Notes: generated from the sequence alone by a model not told the origin. DNA of 5,716 bases from Ferruginibacter sp. (GCA_025357775.1 JANXOQ010000076.1:1-5716); one strand, 5' to 3'. Counted from the first letter of the stretch, positions 1-5,665 are shown. Numbers and translations are program-made.

Positions 1-128
1 CAACTACTATTTCCACATTTTGAGCAACAAAAACCATCTTTCCACTTTATATCTCCCAAGTAATCCAAGCATCTTTCTTTGCTATCAAATTGCTTTACAA
101 ACGCTATAATGTTAGTACCTTTAAACAT
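1..128 (-). CDS. IS1595-family transposase, N-terminal fragment (runs off the window edge)
   Basis: An ATG at 128-126 opens a frame that stays open to base 1 (42 complete codons plus 2 nt). The peptide begins MFKGTNIIAFVKQF, continues with SKERCLDYLGDIKWKDGF, and then has a CxxC knuckle at residues 35-38 followed by Gly. The order F..C..YL...W..GF.C..CG is the N-terminal zinc-ribbon signature of IS1595/ISXO2-like DDE transposases, in which the ribbon precedes the catalytic domain and binds the element's ends. The second zinc knuckle and the whole DDE domain lie to the left of the window, so activity cannot be judged. The family call comes from pattern recognition of this short segment. It is the only mobile-element gene here and is unrelated to its neighbour msrA, which it reads away from. 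Confidence 0.75.
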   Translation of the reverse strand, partial: MFKGTNIIAFVKQFDSKERCLDYLGDIKWKDGFCCSKCGNSS

Positions 129-366
129 ATACTGCTATTTATTTTAGCAAATGTATTGTAAATGCTAATATAATTAGCTTTTATTATGGGGTAAACAAGT
201 GCCTACTTCAATAGATTTTATTATTGATAATGAATACTCTTTAGTACCTATTCAATTTTAGAGATTATCAAATGCAATCTTAATTTGTTTGTATAGATAT
301 AAATGTAAATTTTTTCTAAAATAAATTTAAAGATAATCTTTCAACTAATATTAGATTAAGATAAAA
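129..366. other. Intergenic region between msrA and the transposase, no gene seen
   Basis: This stretch is strongly AT-rich and full of stop codons in all frames I read. Besides the candidate promoter and element end described separately, it holds an 8-bp inverted repeat TTGATAAT (224-231) / ATTATCAA (264-271) with a 32-nt spacer, a palindrome AAAGAT-a-ATCTTT (329-341), a perfect CTAATATTAG (345-354), and TAATCT (334-339) pairing with AGATTA (353-358). The last group lies just after the msrA stop and could form a weak hairpin on the msrA transcript. It is not GC-rich and has no clean U-tract, so I do not call a terminator. Confidence 0.5.
144..178 (-). promoter_or_regulatory. Candidate transposase promoter with overlapping inverted repeats
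   Basis: On the minus strand TACATTTG (155-148) matches the Bacteroidota -7 consensus TAnnTTTG exactly and sits about 20 nt before the transposase ATG. No clear -33 TTG is seen at the expected distance. Just upstream, GCTAAT-ata-ATTAGC (164-178) is a 6-bp-arm palindrome placed between the -7 and -33 positions, where a repressor would act. A third copy of the arm, TTAGCA at 144-149, can pair instead with TGCTAA at 163-168, so two mutually exclusive hairpins are possible. The role is inferred from position only. Confidence 0.3.
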
Positions 367-903
367 TTAATTGGATGTAGGATACAATTTTAAATATTTT
401 TCCACCTTAGGTCTTACAACAAATTGGCAGTATGAGGCATTACTATTTTGGTTGTAATAATTTTGGTGATAATCTTCAGCTTTATAAAAAGTAGTCACAG
501 GTTCAATAATTGTAACTATTGGTTTATTAAAAGAACCACTTTCGTTTAATTGCTTTACAAAATTCTCAGCAATCATTTTTTGCTCCTCTGAGTTATAAAA
601 AATAATACTCCTATATTGAGTTCCTCTATCATTCCCTTGTTGGTTAGGTGTAGTAGGATCATGGGTTTCCCAAAATATTTTAAGCAATGCTTCATAGCTT
701 AGTATTGAGTTATCGAAATTTATGCGCAAGCATTCTGCATGGTTGGTAGTGCCTGTGCATATATCTTTGTAAGTTGGGTTTTTTGTATCTCCACCACTAT
801 AGCCACTTTCCACAGATAGTACACCAGGCACTCTTTGAAAAACTGCTTCAGTACACCAAAAGCATCCATTACCTAAAGTGGCTATTTCTATATTTTTTTG
901 CAT
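367..903 (-). CDS. msrA: Peptide-methionine (S)-S-oxide reductase MsrA
   Basis: The product reduces the S epimer of methionine sulfoxide, free or in proteins, back to methionine as part of oxidative-damage repair. It normally uses thioredoxin for recycling. The 178-residue protein has the family signature GNGCFWCTE at residues 11-19, with catalytic Cys14. Counting from that Cys, the known active-site residues of E. coli MsrA (Tyr82, Glu94, Asp129, Tyr134) fall on Tyr45, Glu57, Asp92 and Tyr97, all present. Cys159 in the C-terminal SYCQ segment is the probable resolving cysteine. The second C-terminal recycling cysteine of the E. coli enzyme is absent, and so is any signal peptide, so the protein is probably cytoplasmic. 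Cys17, Cys49 and Cys58 are extra; Cys58 follows the catalytic Glu. The ATG start places the signature at the expected distance, and no Shine-Dalgarno sequence precedes it. It appears monocistronic, with 256 nt of non-coding DNA upstream. No msrB is adjacent or fused. Confidence 0.97.
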   Translation of the reverse strand: MQKNIEIATLGNGCFWCTEAVFQRVPGVLSVESGYSGGDTKNPTYKDICTGTTNHAECLRINFDNSILSYEALLKIFWETHDPTTPNQQGNDRGTQYRSIIFYNSEEQKMIAENFVKQLNESGSFNKPIVTIIEPVTTFYKAEDYHQNYYNQNSNASYCQFVVRPKVEKYLKLYPTSN

Positions 904-1159
904 AAAATTATTTACGAATTATTTGATTTTGTCTATTCTGGTTTATTATTTTTATTTAAATTTTACAACAAGTATTCTGTGCAGGTTTGCAAATAGTATT
1001 CCTCCTGCCCAGAATTGCAAGTGTTTGAAAATAAATGTACAATTTTATTACCTATCTTTAATGATGCTGGTAAGTTTTGTACAGAAGAGCAATAAAGAAC
1101 TGAAAGCCCATTTAATTTTTTTGCCCAAGTTGTACAAAACCCTGTTTTGGCAATAGTTT
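904..1159. other. Intergenic region upstream of msrA with structured elements, no gene supported
   Basis: The 256 nt between the lipoprotein stop and the msrA ATG contain no convincing gene on either strand. A 92-codon plus-strand frame covers most of it but has low-complexity hydrophobic content, overlaps the msrA start and has no family resemblance. Visible structure comprises a hairpin at 975-1014 (listed separately), three TGTACA hexamers at 1036-1041, 1078-1083 and 1131-1136 (the last within TTGTACAA), and a 6-bp-arm repeat CAAAAC-cct-GTTTTG at 1135-1149, about 10 nt past the lipoprotein stop. The msrA promoter should lie here, but I find no exact TAnnTTTG on the minus strand. Confidence 0.5.
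975..1014. repeat. Imperfect inverted repeat (hairpin) upstream of msrA
   Basis: TTCTGTGCAGG (975-985) pairs with CCTGCCCAGAA (1004-1014) in 10 of 11 positions, with one T/C mismatch. The 18-nt loop begins with the palindrome TTTGCAAA (986-993). The arms are clearly more GC-rich than their surroundings. On the minus strand the hairpin would lie in the msrA leader or far downstream of the lipoprotein gene. It is not followed by a U-tract, so it is a poor intrinsic terminator. It may be a regulatory structure, a protein-binding site or a remnant of a small dispersed element. Confidence 0.45.
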
Positions 1160-1924
1160 TTATTCTTTATATTCTTTTAGTGGTTTATAATTTTTATATC
1201 TTACGTTTATATTTTTAGTATCAATATTTTTATTTTTAAATAGTATTTTTTTTCTTCCATATTTATCAGTTTCATAAACTGTCCGATTGTTGTCATTATA
1301 AATACTTGCAAATTCAATTAAACTGTCTTTATTAATTCTTGCAAAATGTGTTGAAGTTCCTCCTGTTACAATAAAAGCATCAATACAATTTAGTTCTTTA
1401 TTGTACAGCATATTTGGAAAGTCTTGAGAGTTTAAAATTGAAATTAAGTCTTGGTTTTTGTTGTCATAAATAAAAAGTCGTCTAATTTCATTTGCTCCTC
1501 TTGCAGCAGAACCAGAAATAAATGTAATGTCATTAAAATTGTCGTTATTAAAGTCTAAAATGTTAGGTTCAAATCCCATTAAAGAACTTGTTTCATAACA
1601 ATAGGTGTTTGTAATCATCCAAACTTTAGGATCCTTAATTGTATACTTACCTTTAATATAAAATTTTATTGTAACAAAGTTATCGTCATTAACCCTGCGT
1701 TTTATTAACTCGACTTTGCATTTTCCTTTTTCTCCAATATTTACACTGTCAATAAAAGTTTCTAAGATTTCTGTATTACTTTTATCTAAACTTTTATTGT
1801 CATCTAGATTAACTGTACTTTTTATTATTTGGGTGGCATTAAGCTTTCCAATTTGTTTTTTTGCGTTTTGGTTTGAATTACAAGAAAGTAGAATTGTTAA
1901 TATAATAATTTGGATAAATTTCAT
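1160..1924 (-). CDS. Putative lipoprotein with calcium-loop-like motif (XAC2610/FG-GAP-like)
   Basis: This encodes a 254-residue exported lipoprotein of unknown function. The leader MKFIQIIILTILLSC ends in a lipobox (LLSC) with Cys15 as the lipidation site; the following Asn-Ser gives no basis for choosing between inner- and outer-membrane destinations. The ATG at 1924 is preferred because it gives a normal short leader; an in-frame TTG at 1942 would add six residues before it. In the middle, ILDFNNDNFNDITFISGSAA (122-141) contains DFNNDNFND (124-132), a DxNxDxxxD calcium-binding-like loop, followed by an R-R-L-F-I-Y-D segment. That arrangement resembles XAC2610-type and FG-GAP/VCBS-like proteins, with a beta-rich fold inferred. 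Cys69 and Cys109 could form a disulfide. The remainder is not recognised. It begins 40 nt after the end of the interrupted barrel frame and may share its transcript. Confidence 0.8.
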   Translation of the reverse strand: MKFIQIIILTILLSCNSNQNAKKQIGKLNATQIIKSTVNLDDNKSLDKSNTEILETFIDSVNIGEKGKCKVELIKRRVNDDNFVTIKFYIKGKYTIKDPKVWMITNTYCYETSSLMGFEPNILDFNNDNFNDITFISGSAARGANEIRRLFIYDNKNQDLISILNSQDFPNMLYNKELNCIDAFIVTGGTSTHFARINKDSLIEFASIYNDNNRTVYETDKYGRKKILFKNKNIDTKNINVRYKNYKPLKEYKE

Positions 1925-1964
1925 TTTAGGAGTCTTATACAATGCCGTTTTTTATAAAGTTCAT

Positions 1965-2561
1965 TTACTTTATTAAGTAAGATAATCTTAGAGTAAGGTG
2001 TTCTCCTAATATTGGGTAGTCAGGTTGAATGTAAAATCCACCCATTAATCCAATTTGAAATTTATTTGATATTTTATAATCAACTTCACCACGAATAGGG
2101 AAACACAGGTCAGTCTAACTACTTTGTCTAAAATCAATCATTTCTAAAATATCAGGTCCTGCGACGATTATTGTTGTATATGGATACACAACGACTTGTG
2201 TCATTAATCCAAGTCCAATACCAGTATTAATTGAGAACCTTTTTTTATCTAATAGTTGATATTTGTATTGTGTTGAAAAAATAGAATATTCTGCTATTGA
2301 ATTAGCATTTTTCTCATAACCTCGAGTTGTAATTGGGACGGAATTATTAGAATTAAAATTGTCGAAGTATTGATGTTTCCCAGATAAATAGTCAGCTGAT
2401 ATTTTATGTCGCTTCGAAATGGAGTATTCTAAACTAAAATTGTATGCTGGTCGTTGTTTTGAATTTGTATAATAATGACTACTAAACAGACCAGCACCCA
2501 ATGATATTTTTAAGTCTTTCTTGTCTTGTGAATAAGTTGGAGTTAAAAAAAAATACGTCAC
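1965..2561 (-). pseudogene. Outer-membrane beta-barrel protein interrupted by an in-frame TAG
   Basis: The frame from 2561 encodes 148 residues of alternating aromatic/polar beta-strands (for example KISLGAGLFSSHYY and RFSINTGIGLGLMTQVVVYP) and stops at TAG 2117-2115 after DFRQSS. With no shift, the same frame continues 49 more codons to TAA 1967-1965, reading TDLCFPIRGEVDYKISNKF, then QIGLMGGFYIQPDYP and finally LTLRLSYLIK. That is a typical last barrel strand pair, so the TAG is internal to the ancestral gene. The 5' end is also unusual. The only standard start is GTG 2561, which leaves a leader without N-terminal lysine. Codons further upstream, up to the stop at 2600-2598, read YQKYILSLFVTYFFLTPTYSQ, a good signal peptide, but contain no ATG, GTG or TTG. 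A single-base substitution, assembly error or genuine decay would explain the TAG. An intact version would be a small porin-like or OmpA-barrel-like protein of about 200 residues; its specific function is unknown. Confidence 0.75.
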
Positions 2562-2626
2562 GAATAGTGATAGAATGTATTTCTGATATAAGAGGATTTA
2601 GTATTTCTGTAAAATGGCGTACAACA

Positions 2627-3544
2627 TTATATTTTTACGGGTTCAAGTAAATTTCCTTTTTCATCTCTCATTAATTTTGGAGCATCGTATTTTTTGGGTG
2701 CTTTGTCTCCAAATATATTTTTTGTATGTATCCATTTTCCATCTTTCCATTTAAAACCCTCATACTCTCCATCTGCTACAAGCGTCCACTTCTTTTTAAG
2801 TTCATTTGTTTCTGAAACCAATTCATCAAATACAACTGCATCTAAGTCTTTATCAAAAGTAAGTTTTGGAGAAGCTTCTTTTTTAAACTCCATTATAAAT
2901 CTTGCAGCATTTTTTGGATAGTTACTATTTTTTTCCATTATAAAAAGTTTATTACCAAATACTGGCTTACCATTTACAAACTCTAGTATATCCATTATTT
3001 TTTTATCTGCTTTTATATTATTTTCATCAAAACCAAATAATGTATAATAATTATGCCCATTGTATTTATTTAAAATTATTTTGTAATATACAGCACCCAT
3101 CCACCCTTGGTTATCAGCAATGGTATCTTCCATATTTTTTGTAATGTCAGATTTATCAGATAATACAAATGGTTTAAAAGAGCCATCCGCAGTTTTCATT
3201 TGAATAGCACCATGTTGCCTCACTACATTTTCGTTTATCATAAGCTGCCATGTGTATATACGAAAGGTACTGTCTGGCGAATAAATTTTTGATATATTTA
3301 TAATAGAATCAAAAGGAAAATAAAAAGAATTTTTTGTTTTTAATGCACGTACAAACATACGAGTAAAGCTACTATCGGCCACTAATCTATCAGCAGCATT
3401 TCGTCCTTGTACAATTAGCAAACCTACTTTTTTTAAAGAGTCTTCTTTATGTTGAAGAAATTTATAATCTACAACTGATATTTTTTGAGCGCTAACGTGT
3501 ACATAAATAACACATAATAAAAAAAAAGATAAAGTAATTTTCAT
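2627..3544 (-). CDS. Conserved secreted protein of unknown function
   Basis: This 305-residue protein begins at ATG 3544 with a Sec signal peptide (Lys2, hydrophobic core from Leu5, predicted cleavage after VSA at residue 19, mature N-terminal Gln20). No lipobox, transmembrane segment or known catalytic motif is visible. The body has the feel of a protein conserved among Bacteroidota. Its recognisable blocks are NSFYFPFDSI (72-81), SPDSTFRIYTWQ (89-100), HGAIQM (111-116), GWMGAVYYKI (147-156), YYTLFGFDENN (166-176), NGKPVFG (191-197), RFIMEF (215-220), and EYEGFKWKDGKWIHTKNIF (260-278), the last being aromatic-rich. The mature protein is probably periplasmic or at the outer membrane. No Shine-Dalgarno precedes the start. 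It ends 26-66 nt before the barrel pseudogene, depending on that gene's true start, so co-transcription is possible. I recall similar proteins as hypothetical and assign no role. Confidence 0.85.
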   Translation of the reverse strand: MKITLSFFLLCVIYVHVSAQKISVVDYKFLQHKEDSLKKVGLLIVQGRNAADRLVADSSFTRMFVRALKTKNSFYFPFDSIINISKIYSPDSTFRIYTWQLMINENVVRQHGAIQMKTADGSFKPFVLSDKSDITKNMEDTIADNQGWMGAVYYKIILNKYNGHNYYTLFGFDENNIKADKKIMDILEFVNGKPVFGNKLFIMEKNSNYPKNAARFIMEFKKEASPKLTFDKDLDAVVFDELVSETNELKKKWTLVADGEYEGFKWKDGKWIHTKNIFGDKAPKKYDAPKLMRDEKGNLLEPVKI

Positions 3545-3592
3545 ACAATAAATATATTAAATCGCAATCAAACCATTAAAATTTTTGCGGTT

Positions 3593-3608
3593 TTAAAATA
3601 TATTTTAA
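3593..3608. repeat. 16-bp all-AT palindrome downstream of the glycosyltransferase pair
   Basis: TTAAAATATATTTTAA is a perfect 16-bp palindrome in the 91-nt gap between the second glycosyltransferase stop and the start of the secreted-protein gene. It abuts a direct repeat ACGAAAT at 3608-3614 and 3618-3624 (10-bp period). The same gap has CGCAA (3563-3567) pairing with TTGCG (3585-3589). The sites could terminate the glycosyltransferase transcript or regulate the secreted protein, but all-AT palindromes arise often by chance in DNA this AT-rich. Confidence 0.3.
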
Positions 3609-3635
3609 CGAAATCTTACGAAATTAATTACAGTA

Positions 3636-4646
3636 TCAGGTAGTTACTGTTTTATCGAAAAACAAGTTTGGAAAAGCAATTTGAGGATTTATTTTTTGAA
3701 TATTAATTTTAAAGTATGAAACTAAAAACCCTGTTCCATACCCAAAAAATTGTTTCCAAACGGCTATCACACTAAGCATACCAATTTTTATACTTTTATT
3801 TTGAATGCTAGATAAAATTAATATCATCATAAAATAAAACAAATATAAAATGAGTGGAAACTTTATATTAGTAAAAGCTAAAATTATAGAAAAGCACAAA
3901 CCAATTATAAATATGGAAGGAAACCAAAAAGTTATTTTTTTGAACATAGGATACCAAGAATCCAGTATTGGTCTCACTTTACCAAATTTTGTTACTTGCA
4001 AAGAAAACTTTTCCCAATCTATTCTTCGTTTATGGTAAACATAACAATCTGCAAATAATTTTGTTTTAAAACCGAGTTTCCATAAACGAATACTAAGGTC
4101 TGGGTCTTCACCAGGGTGTATATTTCCAAAACCATTTGATGCTTCAAAAGCATTTTTTGAAATACCCATATTAAAACTTCTTGGCTGAAATGTATTTATT
4201 TTTTCTGAACCACCTCTTATTCCACCAGTAGTTAGAAAAGATGTCATAGTAAAGTTTATTGCTTTTTGTATATCTGAAAAACTATCCAGAGCTTTATCTG
4301 GCCCACCAAAACAATCTATTTTATTAATTTGTAAATTTTGTTCTACAAGTGTTAAATAATTTGCTGGAATAATACAATCAGAATCAAAGATTATAAAATA
4401 GTCTCCTTTTGCTTTTTTAATACCAAAGTTTCTTGAGTCTCCTGGGCCTGTATTTGCTTTGAAGTGGTATGAAATATTTAATTTTTCTGTAAATGTATCT
4501 ACTACATTTTTACAACTAATATCTGAACCATCTTCAACAATTACAATTTCATATTTTTTTTTGTAAGTAGATAAAACCAAGCTTTCTAATATTTCATTAA
4601 CTTCTTCTGGTCTATTATAAACCGGTATTATTATTGAAAAATACAT
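3636..4646 (-). CDS. Membrane-anchored family 2 glycosyltransferase
   Basis: This 336-residue enzyme is predicted to transfer a sugar from a nucleotide-sugar donor onto an unidentified envelope glycan or lipid acceptor at the inner face of the cytoplasmic membrane. The N-terminal GT-A fold is clear: SIIIPVYNRP (4-13), the nucleotide-binding VEDGS (37-41), GPGDSRNFGI (67-76), the metal-binding DSD at 88-90, and the acceptor-side GED (179-181), supplying the likely catalytic base. HKRRIDWEKF follows at 205-214. About three hydrophobic segments follow, near 238-259, 264-281 and 288-311, and then a short cytoplasmic tail. ATG 4646 is chosen over an in-frame TTG at 4706: it puts the first beta-strand at residue 4, as usual for the family, and it lies 1 nt after the stop of the upstream glycosyltransferase. 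That spacing implies translational coupling and a shared pathway. The processive-synthase Q..RW motif is not seen, so single-sugar transfer is more likely. Donor and acceptor cannot be read from the sequence. Confidence 0.92.
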   Translation of the reverse strand: MYFSIIIPVYNRPEEVNEILESLVLSTYKKKYEIVIVEDGSDISCKNVVDTFTEKLNISYHFKANTGPGDSRNFGIKKAKGDYFIIFDSDCIIPANYLTLVEQNLQINKIDCFGGPDKALDSFSDIQKAINFTMTSFLTTGGIRGGSEKINTFQPRSFNMGISKNAFEASNGFGNIHPGEDPDLSIRLWKLGFKTKLFADCYVYHKRRIDWEKFSLQVTKFGKVRPILDSWYPMFKKITFWFPSIFIIGLCFSIILAFTNIKFPLILYLFYFMMILILSSIQNKSIKIGMLSVIAVWKQFFGYGTGFLVSYFKINIQKINPQIAFPNLFFDKTVTT

Positions 4647-4647
4647 A

Positions 4648-5589
4648 TTACAATCCCACTTTTTGTTCAATAAGATAATTATTTCTTTCGCTAGAATTTC
4701 TTGCAATCAGTTCTCCAATAAAGCCTGCTAGAAAGAGCTGTACACCAATTGTCATTATAAAAAGTGCAAAGAAAAACAATGGTCGTTGAGTCATACCTGT
4801 AGTATCAAAAAAGAATTTGGAAATAGTAAGGTATGTAAAAATACTTAGCCCAATTATAAAAGAAAGCGTACCCCAAAGTCCAAAAAAATGCATAGGTCTT
4901 TTGCCAAATTTGCCCACAAACATTATGGAAAATAAATCTAAAAATCCGTTTACAAAACGCTCCCAACCAAATTTTGTTACTCCAAATTGCCTTGCCCTAT
5001 GTTCTACTACTTTTTCTCCAATACGCCCAAAGCCAGACCATTTGGCAAGTATAGGAATGTATCTATGCATTTCGCCATATACTTCAATATTTTTTACTAC
5101 TTTCCTTTTGTATGCCTTTAAGCCACAATTAAAATCATTTAATTTTATACCACTGCTTTTACGTGCAGCTGCGTTAAATAACTTAGAAGGAATATTTTTA
5201 GTAAATTTATTGTCAAAACGTTTCTTTTTCCAGCCACTTACAATATCATAATTTTCTTCTAAAATCATTCTACGTAGCTCAGGTATTTCATCTGGAGAAT
5301 CTTGCATGTCTGCATCCATGGTTATAATTACATCACCTTGGGCAGCCTTAAATGCTTCGTTTAGTGCAGCACTTTTACCATAATTTCTTTGAAATTTAAT
5401 TCCTTTAACTGCCTCATTTTTTTTTCTAAGTTCTTCTATTACTTCCCAAGAGTTATCAGTACTTCCATCATCCACCATTATAACTTCGTAACTATAGTTA
5501 TTGGCATGCATTACACGTTCTATCCACTCCATTAAATGTGGTAGAGATTCGTCTTCGTTAAATAGTGGTATTACAATTGATAAATCCAT
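4648..5589 (-). CDS. DPM1/GtrB-like polyprenyl-phosphate glycosyltransferase (GT2)
   Basis: This 313-residue protein matches enzymes that transfer a sugar from a nucleotide donor to undecaprenyl phosphate, making a lipid-linked sugar for later transfer outside the membrane. The GT-A domain starts immediately: LSIVIPLFNEDESLP (3-17), VDDGSTD (39-45), FQRNYGKSAALNEAF (66-80) and the metal-binding DAD within TMDADMQDSPDE (90-101). FNCGLKAY (153-160) and HRYIP (175-179) are also typical of the group. Two C-terminal membrane helices are seen at about 235-257 and 271-292, joined by a short loop and ending in GELIARNSSERNNYLI, which is the standard layout for YkcC/GtrB/ArnC-like enzymes at this length. 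ATG 5589 is preferred to an in-frame TTG at 5610, since it begins right at the first strand. It is the first gene of a two-gene unit with the downstream glycosyltransferase. The sugar (glucose, mannose, GlcNAc or other) cannot be inferred. Confidence 0.93.
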   Translation of the reverse strand: MDLSIVIPLFNEDESLPHLMEWIERVMHANNYSYEVIMVDDGSTDNSWEVIEELRKKNEAVKGIKFQRNYGKSAALNEAFKAAQGDVIITMDADMQDSPDEIPELRRMILEENYDIVSGWKKKRFDNKFTKNIPSKLFNAAARKSSGIKLNDFNCGLKAYKRKVVKNIEVYGEMHRYIPILAKWSGFGRIGEKVVEHRARQFGVTKFGWERFVNGFLDLFSIMFVGKFGKRPMHFFGLWGTLSFIIGLSIFTYLTISKFFFDTTGMTQRPLFFFALFIMTIGVQLFLAGFIGELIARNSSERNNYLIEQKVGL

Positions 5590-5618
5590 TTTTAATTTAT
5601 ATACTTTCAATTTTAAGA

Positions 5619-5638
5619 TGTCAGACTGAGCTTGTCAA
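5619..5638. repeat. Copy of a dispersed Bacteroidota intergenic repeat (GACAAGCTCAG core)
   Basis: On the minus strand the stretch reads TTGACAAGCTCAGTCTGACA, 29 nt before the glycosyltransferase ATG. From memory, very similar strings (TTCGACAAGCTCAG followed by a variable base pair and TGACA) occur in many intergenic regions of Bacteroidota genomes. I cannot count copies here, because only this one lies in the window. It would fall in the untranslated leader of the glycosyltransferase transcript. Its function is unknown. Confidence 0.45.
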
Positions 5639-5665
5639 TAGCGGGGGTAATTTTCAAAGTATTGG

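Larger units (their letters stand above)
1..210 (-). mobile_element. Outer (transposase 5') end of an IS1595-like insertion sequence, boundary uncertain
   Basis: The transposase begins at 128, so the element's end must lie between there and the msrA stop codon at 367. A tentative boundary is near 190-209, where the plus strand reads GGGGTAAACAAGTGCCTACT, with a small inverted repeat AAGT-gcct-ACTT at 197-208. IS1595 elements carry short terminal inverted repeats and usually make 8-bp target duplications. Neither can be tested, because the other end is not in the window. The right limit given is a guess. Confidence 0.35.

Noticed and set aside
224..271. 8-bp inverted repeat TTGATAAT/ATTATCAA as a possible insertion-sequence end
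   Set aside because: Terminal repeats should lie at opposite ends of the element, not 32 nt apart, and an AT-only match of this size is weak.
329..358. Possible msrA terminator hairpin
   Set aside because: The stem is almost entirely A/T, short, and lacks a clean downstream U-tract on the minus strand.
88..561. 14-bp direct repeat AATTGCTTTACAAA at 88-101 and 548-561
   Set aside because: Both copies lie inside coding sequence and encode FVKQF and FVKQL in unrelated proteins. This is best read as coincidence, not a target duplication.
878..1156. A 92-codon plus-strand reading frame between msrA and the lipoprotein gene
   Set aside because: It overlaps the msrA start, has a low-complexity hydrophobic N-terminus, resembles no family, and stop codons are rare by chance in this composition.
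1716..1976. Plus-strand reading frame opposite the lipoprotein gene
   Set aside because: It is antisense to a well-supported lipoprotein, with composition typical of a reverse-strand shadow.
2115..2117. Recoding of TAG as a sense codon
   Set aside because: There is one instance only, alongside a missing start codon in the same gene; decay is simpler, and no suppressor tRNA is visible in the window.
2694..2921. Plus-strand reading frame opposite the secreted-protein gene
   Set aside because: It is antisense to a clear coding region and has Ser/Phe-rich shadow composition.
3850..4038. Short plus-strand frame opposite the second glycosyltransferase
   Set aside because: It is antisense to the membrane-spanning part of a clear gene and has no independent support.
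4817..5251. A 144-codon plus-strand frame opposite the first glycosyltransferase
   Set aside because: It lies wholly antisense to a strongly recognised enzyme, and the translation has no motif.
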